64,000 nucleotides of DNA, taken from the NCBI RefSeq assembly GCF_017876165.1, contig NZ_JAGINQ010000012.1, positions 62,001 through 126,000 of the forward strand, in the 5' to 3' direction. Made by a program: the position numbers and the translations under genes. Positions 18,323-26,014 of the stretch are shown here, piece after piece (position 1 is the first letter of the stretch; every line of letters begins with the position of its first letter). The notes under the pieces were generated by a model, which saw nothing but the letters and a program-made list of their open reading frames with translations, made no database searches and was not told the origin of the DNA. The stretch comes from Azospirillum soli. Lineage in GTDB: Bacteria; Pseudomonadota; Alphaproteobacteria; Azospirillales; Azospirillaceae.

Positions 18323-18883
18323 ATGCCTTACCGAGCCTTGCTGCTCGACCGAGACGGAGTGGTGAACGTTGATCACGGTTACGTCGGCAACCGCGACCGG
18401 TTCACCTTCATGGACGGCATTTTCGACCTGACGCGGCACGCGATGGATCGCGGCTATCGCGTCGCCATCATCACCAACCAATCCGGTATCGCGCGCGGCT
18501 ATTACACGGAACCGGAATTCCGGGACCTCAGCGACTGGATGCGGGGCGAGTTCCGGGGGCACGGGGTGGAACTCGCCGGGGTGTTCCATTGTCCGTACCA
18601 CCGGGGCGGTTCGGTGGAACGGTACGCGCGCGACAGTTTTTGGCGCAAGCCGGCGTCGGGCATGATCCTGGAAGCAGCGCGGAGCCTGAGCCTGGATCTG
18701 GGGCGATCGGTGTTCCTGGGCGATCAGCCGACCGACATGGAGGCGGCGCGAGCGGCGGGGGTAGGGCTGCGGGCGCTGTTGTCGGAGGGAACCGGCGGAG
18801 AGGACGTCCGTGGACGGGGCAAGGAAAAGGCGGCCAACCTTTCGATTGGCCGCCTTGTGGATTTGATCCCGCACCTCCGCTGA
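18323..18883 (+). CDS. gmhB: D-glycero-beta-D-manno-heptose 1,7-bisphosphate 7-phosphatase (HAD)
   Basis: The product has 186 aa from the ATG at 18323. It is a HAD-family phosphatase of the histidinol-phosphatase/GmhB subgroup: nucleophile motif LLDRDGVVNVD, motif II ITNQSGIARGYYTE, a heptose-type zinc loop CPYHRGG (shorter than the usual four-Cys loop; only one Cys is seen), and motif III FLGDQPTDMEAA. GmhB removes the 7-phosphate in ADP-heptose synthesis for LPS core. The shortened loop leaves open that it acts on another sugar phosphate. The lptD gene converges on it, and the lptD terminator lies inside its 3' end. Confidence 0.82.
   Translation: MPYRALLLDRDGVVNVDHGYVGNRDRFTFMDGIFDLTRHAMDRGYRVAIITNQSGIARGYYTEPEFRDLSDWMRGEFRGHGVELAGVFHCPYHRGGSVERYARDSFWRKPASGMILEAARSLSLDLGRSVFLGDQPTDMEAARAAGVGLRALLSEGTGGEDVRGRGKEKAANLSIGRLVDLIPHLR
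18823..18856 (-). terminator. Rho-independent terminator of lptD inside the gmhB coding region
   Basis: AAGGCGGCCAA (18827-18837) and TTGGCCGCCTT (18846-18856) form a perfect 11-bp stem with an 8-nt loop. Read on the minus strand the stem is followed by TTCC, giving a short T-tract (CCTTTTCC). It lies 50 bases past the lptD stop and overlaps the last codons of gmhB on the other strand. Confidence 0.75.
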
Positions 18884-18905
18884 GGAAAGCGCGCCTGACG
18901 AAACG

Positions 18906-21206
18906 TCATTGCGACGGGGTGGCGGTGTTGCCGCCGAAGCTGGCGCTGATGCTGGGCGTGCGGACCTCACCCAGATTCTTGAAGACGAAGCGGAAGAAGA
19001 TCGTGTTGCCGTCGCTCTGACCGGTCGGCGTCGTGGTGTAGTCCCGGCGCGCGATGGTTTGGAAGATCAGGCATTCGTCCTGGTAAGTCAGCACGGCCAG
19101 GCTGGCGCGCGCGCCCGGATCGGGGCGCATGGCCTGGACGTGCGCCAGGCTGCCCGACCAGTTCTCCGAGAACTTGGAGCTGAGGCCGAAGGTGGCCTGC
19201 TCCACCAGATCGCGCTGGGTAGCGACGCGGTTTTCCGTCTGGTCCACGAAGGTGTAGGCGGTGGACAGGCGGAATTCCGGAATGCCGGCCGATGCGTTCA
19301 GCGAGTGGCGGCGCGGCTTCAGCGTTTCGTGGTCGATGCGGAAACCGTAGTTCAGGTCGAGCCAGTTGGCTGGCGTCAGATCAACGCGGCCCACATAGTC
19401 CGACTGCTTATCCTCAAGACCCGAACCGCCCCGGAACACCGACGTGTCGGTCAGGCGGAAGCTCTGGCCCAGAAAAATGCTCGCCGCGCCGGTCTTGTAG
19501 CCCTGAATGGACGAGCGCAGGCCGTAGGTGATGCGCGAGCCTCCGTCCAGCCGGTCGATGCCGGTGAAGCGGTTGGGCATCAGCAGGTTGATCTCGTCGA
19601 ACTCGACGTCGAGGCTGTCCTCGTTCGGGTAGACGGGGTCGTTCGTGACCTTGGGCGCCACGGTCAGCTGCCCGATCGGCTCGATCAGCTGCTGCGAGCG
19701 CTCGCCGTAGCGCACGAATGGATAGCGGACGGTCGCCTGGGCCTGCGGGAAGACGCGCACGCGGTCGAAGTCCTGGTTGCCGCGCACTGTCGGGTCCAGC
19801 GGGTTGAAGCGTTCGGCGCTGTAGCCGGCGACCAGGACGCTGCCCGACAGGGTGGTGACGAAACCGGCGTTGGAGACGATCTCGCGCTCCCACCCCGGCT
19901 GGACGTGGATGCGCTGCGTGTTCGGCCCGCCGTCCTTTGGGCGGGTGACGGCCAGCAGGCTGCTGTCGAACGACCAGCGGCCGCCAAGCACGCTGCCCGG
20001 CTCGCCCAGCGCGTTGTAGCGGCCCATGGGCAGCACGATCGGTTCCTGCACCGGGTTGCCGTAGCGCAGGTCCTGGAAGCTGTAGGCGTTCAGCGCGGCG
20101 TAGTTGCGGCCGTTGAAGCCCTCGACGAAAGCGCGGCTGGTCAGCACCTCGTCGCGGTTGTCGTAATAGCGGCGGAGGAAATACTCATCGCTGGCCCGCT
20201 TCAAGTCGAAGCCCCAGCGCCACGTCTCGTCGATCTCGAACAGGCCCTTGGCGGCGGCGTAGCCACGGTTGCGCCTGTCGTCAGCACCCTTGATCGTGCC
20301 GTTCTGAAGCTCGCCCCGCGTGGCCGCGCCTTCAACCTCCAGGCGGCCCCTTTCGAAGCGCTTGCGATACTGGCCGCCGACGATGGGGCCCTGCTTGGTG
20401 TAGCCGCCGACGTCGAGCGTCGCGTCCTGATCGGGCGCGATGTCGAAGTAGTAGCGGGTCAGGACGCCGAAGCCGAGTTCCGAGTTGTTGCGGAAGCTGG
20501 GCGTCAGGAAGCCGGAACGGCGCTCCACCGAAGGATCGGGGTGCGACAGGTAGGGCGTGTAGGCGACGGGGACTCCAAAGATCTCCATCACCGCGTCCTT
20601 GTAGCGGACTTCCTTCGCGTCGTTGTCGTGCACGATGCGGACGGCGCGGACCTGCCACAGCGGCGCGCGGGTCGGGTCGGACTTGCAGAGGTCGCAGGGG
20701 CTGTAGACGCCGCGGTTGATGCGGGTCAGCTTGCCTTCGCGCCGCTCGCCCTCGTTGCCGGCCATGCGGCTGTTGTCGGTCATCAGAACGCGGATGTTCT
20801 CGATGAACGTGTCGCGCAGGTCGTCGGTCAGTTCGGCGTAGTCGGCGAAGAGGATTTCGCCCGACGGCTCGACGAGGCGGATGTTGCCGCTCGCCGTGAC
20901 CACCTTGGTCTTCTGGTTGTAGGTGATGGTATCGGCGCGGACGCTGCGCGGGCCCTGGGACAGCTCCACATTGCCCGACGCGGTGACAATGCCCAGCGTC
21001 TCGTCGAAGGTCACCTGATCGGCGTTCAGCAGGACCGGCTGCTGCCGCTCCGCCGGGGACTGGGCGCCGGCCAGATCGGCGGCGGCGACGCCGCAGGCTA
21101 CCATCAGGGCGACGACGCCGGAGCGCAGGATCAACGTGCGCTTGGCGGCCGTCTTGCGGTTGGCGGCGCGGGGGCGCCGGGCATGTCGAGAAGGCTGTAG
21201 AGACAT
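18906..21206 (-). CDS. lptD: LPS-assembly protein LptD
   Basis: The product has 766 aa from the ATG at 21206; a longer TTG-started version is possible but adds non-family sequence. The N-terminus has a basic stretch then a signal peptide (SGVVALMVACGVAAADLAGA). Residues about 55-165 are the OstA/LptA-like periplasmic domain (LLNADQVTFDETLGIVTASG). The rest is the outer membrane beta-barrel that inserts LPS into the outer leaflet together with LptE. Cysteines are few: a CDLC pair near residue 170 and one Cys near the C-terminus (DECLIF); E. coli LptD uses four. The gene stands alone, not beside surA/pdxA/ksgA as in many proteobacteria. Confidence 0.95.
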   Translation of the reverse strand: MSLQPSRHARRPRAANRKTAAKRTLILRSGVVALMVACGVAAADLAGAQSPAERQQPVLLNADQVTFDETLGIVTASGNVELSQGPRSVRADTITYNQKTKVVTASGNIRLVEPSGEILFADYAELTDDLRDTFIENIRVLMTDNSRMAGNEGERREGKLTRINRGVYSPCDLCKSDPTRAPLWQVRAVRIVHDNDAKEVRYKDAVMEIFGVPVAYTPYLSHPDPSVERRSGFLTPSFRNNSELGFGVLTRYYFDIAPDQDATLDVGGYTKQGPIVGGQYRKRFERGRLEVEGAATRGELQNGTIKGADDRRNRGYAAAKGLFEIDETWRWGFDLKRASDEYFLRRYYDNRDEVLTSRAFVEGFNGRNYAALNAYSFQDLRYGNPVQEPIVLPMGRYNALGEPGSVLGGRWSFDSSLLAVTRPKDGGPNTQRIHVQPGWEREIVSNAGFVTTLSGSVLVAGYSAERFNPLDPTVRGNQDFDRVRVFPQAQATVRYPFVRYGERSQQLIEPIGQLTVAPKVTNDPVYPNEDSLDVEFDEINLLMPNRFTGIDRLDGGSRITYGLRSSIQGYKTGAASIFLGQSFRLTDTSVFRGGSGLEDKQSDYVGRVDLTPANWLDLNYGFRIDHETLKPRRHSLNASAGIPEFRLSTAYTFVDQTENRVATQRDLVEQATFGLSSKFSENWSGSLAHVQAMRPDPGARASLAVLTYQDECLIFQTIARRDYTTTPTGQSDGNTIFFRFVFKNLGEVRTPSISASFGGNTATPSQ

Positions 21207-21302
21207 GCCCGAACGTTTGAGGTAACCCACCGGCCAAGTCAACGGTTTCAAGGCCGGCGTCGCGAAATCACCGTGCGGTGTTGCGTGCGGACGGAGTCGG
21301 CT

Positions 21303-21545
21303 TTAGGCGAAAGCCTTGAAGGCGATCAGGGTGAAGGTGTCGCGCACGCCGGCCAGGGTCTGAATGTGCTCGGTCACGAATCGGCCGATGTCCGTGTCCT
21401 GGGCCAGATAGCACTTCATGAGAAGGTCGTACTGGCCGGAGATGGAGTGCACCTCCGACACCTGTTCGACCTCCTGCACGGCCTGATCGGCGACCTGATA
21501 CGCCTTTCCCAGATCGCATTTGACCATGACGAAGATGGTCTGCAT
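21303..21545 (-). CDS. Stand-alone Lrp/AsnC ligand-binding (RAM) domain protein
   Basis: The product has 80 aa: a complete alpha-beta RAM domain (FVMVKCDLGKAYQVADQAV, then SISGQYDLLMKCYLA and GVRDTFTLIAFKAF) with no helix-turn-helix. Such proteins bind amino acids or small ligands, form oligomers, and may modulate full-length Lrp/AsnC regulators; some act on their own. The gene starts 5 bp after the RNA helicase stop on the same strand and is probably co-transcribed with it. Confidence 0.88.
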   Translation of the reverse strand: MQTIFVMVKCDLGKAYQVADQAVQEVEQVSEVHSISGQYDLLMKCYLAQDTDIGRFVTEHIQTLAGVRDTFTLIAFKAFA

Positions 21546-21550
21546 GGGCG

Positions 21551-23095
21551 TCAGCCCTCCTGCTGCGACGGTTCCACGGATTCGACCGGACGCGGGCGGC
21601 GGGCCGAACGCAGCATGAAGGCCGGCATATGGTCGCCGAAACCGATCACCGGCGTATCGTCGTCATCGTCGTCGCGACGGCGGCGGCCACGATCGCGGTC
21701 GCGATCCCGGCGCGGCTCGTTGGAGCGGCGAGCCTCGGCAGCCGCCAGCGATTCGCGGGGCTGGCGGTGGTCGTCGCGGGAGCGTTCCTCGCGCGGCTGG
21801 CGGTCTTCCCGAGACCGCTCCTCGCGGGGCTGACGCTCTTCGCGCGCTTGCCGTTCTTCACGGGGACGTTCCTCGCGCGCGGGCTTCTCCTCGCGGGCCT
21901 TCTCCTTGCCGCGCCCCCGGCCGCCACGGCCACGACCGCGACGGGCGTCTTCCTCGCTGGCGAACTCGGCCGACTCCAGGCCATCGATGGCGATCAACGG
22001 AATCTCCCGCTGGATGAGGCGGGCGATTGCCGCCACCTGCTTGCCGTCATAGGGGCCGGCGAGCGTGAAGGCGCGGCCGGTGCGGCCGGCGCGGCCGGTG
22101 CGGCCGATGCGGTGGACGTAGTCCTCCGCGTTGACGGGAACGTCGAAGTTGAAGACGTGGCTGAGGCCCTGCACGTCGATGCCGCGCGCGGCCACGTCGG
22201 AGCAGACCAGCAGCGTGATCTCGCCCTTCTTGAAGGCCTCCAGCGTCTCGGTGCGCTTGGACTGGACCATGTCGCCGTGCAGCGCGCCGGCGTTGAAGCC
22301 GTGGCGTTCCAGCGACTTGTGCAGAATAGCGACGTCGCGCTTGCGGTTGCAGAAGATGAAGGCGTTCTTCACGTCCTCGGTGCGCAGCAGGTGGCGCAGC
22401 GCCTTGCGCTTGTCCTCCTCCTGCACCAGGGCCATGGCCTGGGTCACCGTCTCCGACGGGGAGGCGGGCGGGGCGACCGAAATTTCCTTCGGATGCATCA
22501 GGAAGGCGTCGGCGAGACGGCGGATCTCCGGCGGCATGGTGGCCGAGAAGAACAGCGTCTGGCGCATCTTCGGCAGCTTGCTGACGATCCGCTCTATGTC
22601 CGGGATGAAGCCCATGTCGAGCATCCGGTCCGCCTCGTCGATGACGAAGACCTTGATGTCGTTGAGCATGATGTTGCCGCGCTCGAACAGGTCGATCAGC
22701 CGGCCCGGAGTCGCGATCAGCACGTCCACGCCGCGGTCCAGCTTCTTCACCTGCTCGGTGAAGGTCTCGCCGCCGATGAGGAGCGCCATGGAGAGCTTGT
22801 GATGCTTGCCGTAGGTCTCGAAGCTTTCCGCCACCTGGGCGGCCAGCTCGCGAGTCGGCTCCAGGATGAGTGACCGGGGCATGCGTGCCCGCGCCCGGCC
22901 GGACGCCAGGATATCGATCATCGGCAGGGTGAAGCCCGCCGTCTTGCCGGTGCCCGTCTGCGCACAGCCGAGCACGTCGCGGCCTTGCAGGACCCAGGGA
23001 ATGGCCTGTTCCTGAATTGGCGTCGGTTGGGTGTAACCCTTGTCCTCGATGGCACGCAGGACTTCAGGGCCAAGCCCAAGTTCCGAAAAAAGCAT
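21551..23095 (-). CDS. rhlE: DEAD-box ATP-dependent RNA helicase (RhlE-like)
   Basis: The product has 514 aa from the ATG at 23095 (MLFSELGLGPEVLRAIEDKG); the open frame is longer but earlier residues are not conserved. The two RecA-like domains show a Q motif (PTPIQEQAIP), motif I AQTGTGKT, motif II DEAD in VIDEADRMLDMGF, motif III SAT and motif VI HRIGRTGRAGRTGR. The last 130 residues are a low-complexity tail: an RGRGRGGRGRG segment, then repeated Arg/Glu units of the kind REERQPREER, then an Asp run (RRRRDDDDDDTP). Such tails bind RNA and promote condensation. Role: RNA remodelling in ribosome assembly or decay. The exact subgroup (RhlE, DeaD, SrmB) is uncertain. Confidence 0.93.
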   Translation of the reverse strand: MLFSELGLGPEVLRAIEDKGYTQPTPIQEQAIPWVLQGRDVLGCAQTGTGKTAGFTLPMIDILASGRARARMPRSLILEPTRELAAQVAESFETYGKHHKLSMALLIGGETFTEQVKKLDRGVDVLIATPGRLIDLFERGNIMLNDIKVFVIDEADRMLDMGFIPDIERIVSKLPKMRQTLFFSATMPPEIRRLADAFLMHPKEISVAPPASPSETVTQAMALVQEEDKRKALRHLLRTEDVKNAFIFCNRKRDVAILHKSLERHGFNAGALHGDMVQSKRTETLEAFKKGEITLLVCSDVAARGIDVQGLSHVFNFDVPVNAEDYVHRIGRTGRAGRTGRAFTLAGPYDGKQVAAIARLIQREIPLIAIDGLESAEFASEEDARRGRGRGGRGRGKEKAREEKPAREERPREERQAREERQPREERSREDRQPREERSRDDHRQPRESLAAAEARRSNEPRRDRDRDRGRRRRDDDDDDTPVIGFGDHMPAFMLRSARRPRPVESVEPSQQEG

Positions 23096-23343
23096 CCAAC
23101 CTGTTTTCTGTCTGGAGTACGAAAATCGAGCCGTCGCGGCCCGACGATTAGATGGGGCCGCAGAATATGAAGTCAAAGGGCGCTGTCAATAGACCTTGTG
23201 CCGTTGCCGTCGATATAGCGTTCTTTCTCCATCGCCCGGAAGCCCGGCTTGGCGGGCGCGGGGCGGTCGGGTAGGCTCCGCGCCGCCCGTCGAAAGAGGA
23301 CCCGAACGGGAATCCGAACGAGAACCGAAAAGGCCAACACGCA

Positions 23344-23886
23344 ATGCTTCTGTCCGCCGAACGCTCCGCCCTCGTCATCGTCGATGTGCAGGAACGGCTG
23401 ATGCCCGCCGTCGTCGAACCCGACCGGGTGCTGCGCAACATCGACGTCCTGCTGAAGGCCGCCGGGGAACTGAAGGTACCCGTGCTGGTCAGCGAGCAGT
23501 ATCCGAAGGGACTCGGGCCCACCGTGGCGCCCGTGCGGAACGCTCTGCCGCCCGACTCCGTGGTCGAGAAGATCACCTTCTCCAGCGCGGGCGCCCCGGC
23601 CTTCATGGACCGGCTGGTCGGGCTGGGCCGCAAGCAGATCGTGCTGCTGGGCGCGGAGACGCATGTCTGCGTGCTGCAGACCGCGCTCGCGGTCGCCGCG
23701 GCGGACTTCGACGTGTTCCTGGTTGCCGACGCCTGCTCCTCCCGCACGGAGGCGAACATCGAGCTGGCCATCGCGCGCATGCGGGCCAACGGGATCGAGA
23801 TCGTCAGCACGGAAATGGTCGTCTTCGAGTGGATGGAGCGCGCGGGAACGCCATCCTTCAAGATCATCAGCCAACTGATCAAGTGA
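23344..23886 (+). CDS. Isochorismatase-family cysteine hydrolase
   Basis: The product has 180 aa. The fold's catalytic residues are visible: Asp in ALVIVDVQERLMP, Lys in VVEKITFSS and Cys in GAETHVCVLQTAL, with the usual cis-peptide-type LLGAETHVC loop. It resembles YcaC/nicotinamidase-like hydrolases, with the 180-aa length of the YcaC-type subgroup. The substrate is unknown (nicotinamide, a carbamate or a ureido acid are family options). It lies 11 bp before the alpha/beta hydrolase gene, likely as a two-gene operon, divergent from the helicase. Confidence 0.88.
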   Translation: MLLSAERSALVIVDVQERLMPAVVEPDRVLRNIDVLLKAAGELKVPVLVSEQYPKGLGPTVAPVRNALPPDSVVEKITFSSAGAPAFMDRLVGLGRKQIVLLGAETHVCVLQTALAVAAADFDVFLVADACSSRTEANIELAIARMRANGIEIVSTEMVVFEWMERAGTPSFKIISQLIK

Positions 23887-23897
23887 ACGGGAACGCG

Positions 23898-24602
23898 ATG
23901 GCCGAGACTCATCCGCTGGTCCTGCTGCCCGGCATGCCGCTGGACGCGGCGCTGTGGGATCACCAGACCCGCCACCTGTCCGACATCGCGGCGGTCACCG
24001 TCGGCGACCTGACCCAGCATGATTCCATGGCCGAGATGGCGCGCGCCGTGCTGGAGTCGGCACCCGCGCGCTTCGCGCTCGGCGGGCTGTCGATGGGCGG
24101 CTACGTCGCGTTTGAGATCATGCGCCAAGCCCCGGAGCGGGTCACCAAGCTGGCTCTGCTCGACACCAGCGCGCGACCGGACACGCCGGAGCAGACCGCC
24201 AACCGCAAGGAAGGTGTTGCGCTGGTGCGGCAGGGCAAGCTGCGCCCGGTGATGGCCGCGAACATGCTGCGGCTCGTGCATCCCGACCGGGTGAGCGACC
24301 AGCCGCTGGTCGAGTCGATCCACGCCCAGGCGCAGCGCGTCGGGCCGGAGGGCTACGCGCGCCAGCAGACCGCGATCATGAACCGGCCCGACAGCCGGCC
24401 CGGACTGTCGGCGATCAATTGCCCGACACTAGTGGTGTGCGGCCGGCAGGACACCATCACGCCGCCGGACGTCCACGCCGAGATTGCGGCGGGCATCCCC
24501 GGCGCGCGCTTCGTGATCGTCGAGGACTGCGGCCACCTGTCCGCCATGGAGAGGCCCCAGGCGGTGACGGCTCTGCTGCGGGAGTGGTTGCTCTACGGGT
24601 GA
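23898..24602 (+). CDS. Alpha/beta hydrolase
   Basis: The product has 234 aa from the ATG at 23898. It has the alpha/beta hydrolase core: an N-terminal strand-turn LVLLPGMPLDAALWD (oxyanion region), nucleophile elbow GLSMGGYVAFE with catalytic Ser, an acid in VVCGRQDTITPP and catalytic His in VEDCGHLSAMERP. The closest shapes are small esterase/MenH-like hydrolases. No signal peptide is seen, so it should be cytoplasmic. It forms a likely operon with the isochorismatase-family gene; together they might act on one small molecule, which is inference only. Confidence 0.87.
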   Translation: MAETHPLVLLPGMPLDAALWDHQTRHLSDIAAVTVGDLTQHDSMAEMARAVLESAPARFALGGLSMGGYVAFEIMRQAPERVTKLALLDTSARPDTPEQTANRKEGVALVRQGKLRPVMAANMLRLVHPDRVSDQPLVESIHAQAQRVGPEGYARQQTAIMNRPDSRPGLSAINCPTLVVCGRQDTITPPDVHAEIAAGIPGARFVIVEDCGHLSAMERPQAVTALLREWLLYG

Positions 24603-24620
24603 CCGCTGCTCACGCGGTGC

Positions 24621-25181
24621 CTAGCAATCCGGCCCACCGGAGCATCCCGCGTCTGCCCGGTGGGTCGGGAAAAGAGCGAAGGTCATGTCGCTGATCAACG
24701 CCTTGAAGTCCGGATCGGCTGGTCCCTGCGGCCGGTCGAGCCAGCCGGTGGCCGAGGTCAGCGCCCCGCCACCCCGGCAGAAGGCGCCCTGCACGACAAT
24801 GGCCCCGCCCGGCGGGCTGGTCTGGATCGGCTGTCCGCCGCAGAGGTAGGAATTCAGCATCGTCTGCGCCGGGTTGAAAGCGAACACCACCCGGTAATCC
24901 GGCTGCGCCGTCTGGTTCGGCGTGGTGGTGAAGTTGGTGCGCACCCCGGAAATCCGGTTCTGCATGTTGTCGGTGACCAGCTGGCCGAAGGCCTGCGGAT
25001 CGATGCCGAAGGGATTGCCGTGAATGGTCACGCGCAGGTCCCGGTCGGACGCCGCGTAGGCGACCTCGCCCGCCGTGTAGGCCGGGGAGGGCAGGTCCGC
25101 CGTAACACGCTCGTTGGAACAAGCCGCCGCGACCAGGCTAAGGGCGAGGATCGCGACACGGGGAAGGATGTCCATGGGCAT
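24621..25181 (-). CDS. Lipoprotein of unknown function
   Basis: The product has 186 aa from the ATG at 25181, or 184 aa from the ATG at 25175; neither has a clear ribosome binding site. The N-terminus PMDILPRVAILALSLVAAAC is a lipoprotein signal peptide with lipobox VAAAC. The mature part (VTADLPSPAYTAGEVAYAAS and onward) has a mixed alpha/beta pattern and two further Cys pairs (CGGQP and AFCRGGG; DAGCSGGPDC at the end). I recall similar hypothetical lipoproteins in Rhodospirillales but no function. It converges with the alpha/beta hydrolase. Confidence 0.78.
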   Translation of the reverse strand: MPMDILPRVAILALSLVAAACSNERVTADLPSPAYTAGEVAYAASDRDLRVTIHGNPFGIDPQAFGQLVTDNMQNRISGVRTNFTTTPNQTAQPDYRVVFAFNPAQTMLNSYLCGGQPIQTSPPGGAIVVQGAFCRGGGALTSATGWLDRPQGPADPDFKALISDMTFALFPTHRADAGCSGGPDC

Positions 25182-25272
25182 GCCGGATGTCTGTTGGCGT
25201 CCATCGTGGAGAATGGAGCGCAAGCGACACCCCGGCAAGGGTGGGGGCAAAGTGGGTGGCCGGAAGAGACGG

Positions 25273-26007
25273 TTACGCGTCCTTCAGCCAGCGCCGCGCG
25301 GCGCGGGCGACCCGCTCGGGGTAGTCGGCCATCTCCGCCGGCCCGATGAGCGGCAGGCCGATCTCGTCCACGATCCGGGCGACGGTCGAGACGTCGAGTT
25401 CCACGCCGAGCGTCCGCGCGCGGCGGGCGATGGACATTTCCTGGCCCCAGTAATAGACGCGCGTGGCGCCGGTGTTCGCGCGCATGCGCTTCACCTGCTC
25501 GATGCGGTCGTCGCCGTTCAGCGGCAGCCAGATGTCGGCCAGCAGTGTTTCTACCGGCCGATCCGGCACGTAAGCGGTCGCGTCACCCTGGAGCACCCGC
25601 AGCTTGGCTGTGACCTCGGGCGGAAGCTGGGCGAAGACGCCCATCGACTCGACCAAGCCGATCACCTCCGGATCGAACTCCACGACGGTAACCTCCGTCA
25701 CCGCCGGGTTGAGCGCGGCGTTGGCGGCGGCCCATCCCATGCCGAGGCCCATTACAATCGTGTTTCCGCTGGCGAAACGACAGCCGATCTCCTGGCTTTC
25801 GATCTCCATGGGGGTCATGGACATCCAGGTCCGCTTCTCATCGCCGTGCCAGCGCATGAGAGCCGCCATATCCAGAACCAGGAGGGCGTCGCTCCAATAA
25901 CCGCCACAGATGCACATCGGGGCGATCCGCATCTCCCACCGCTCGCCTTGGTATGGGCGGTAGGTCGGGCGGAACAGGTCGGTTTGGTAGAGTTCCGGGA
26001 CTGTCAT
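25273..26007 (-). CDS. Rossmann-fold, spermidine-synthase/methyltransferase-like protein
   Basis: The product has 244 aa. A SAM or decarboxylated-SAM binding motif is visible at about residues 85-120 (NTIVMGLGMGWAAANAALNP then VTVVEFDPEVIGL), followed by GDATAYVPDRPVETLLADIW, the spacing of spermidine-synthase-like and class I methyltransferases. N-terminal Cys-rich MCICGGYW is unusual. No substrate can be named. The gene ends 91 bp before the lipoprotein gene start and begins 7 bp after the parE stop, so it is probably co-transcribed with parE. Confidence 0.72.
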   Translation of the reverse strand: MTVPELYQTDLFRPTYRPYQGERWEMRIAPMCICGGYWSDALLVLDMAALMRWHGDEKRTWMSMTPMEIESQEIGCRFASGNTIVMGLGMGWAAANAALNPAVTEVTVVEFDPEVIGLVESMGVFAQLPPEVTAKLRVLQGDATAYVPDRPVETLLADIWLPLNGDDRIEQVKRMRANTGATRVYYWGQEMSIARRARTLGVELDVSTVARIVDEIGLPLIGPAEMADYPERVARAARRWLKDA

Positions 26008-26014
26008 GCGTCGA

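Noticed and set aside
18909..21200. 763-codon open frame opposite lptD
   Set aside because: Antisense shadow of a high-GC gene, with no recognisable domain.
21551..21990. Repeat-rich DNA in the helicase 3' end as a CRISPR-like or mobile repeat
   Set aside because: It is in-frame coding for the Arg/Glu-rich tail of the helicase.
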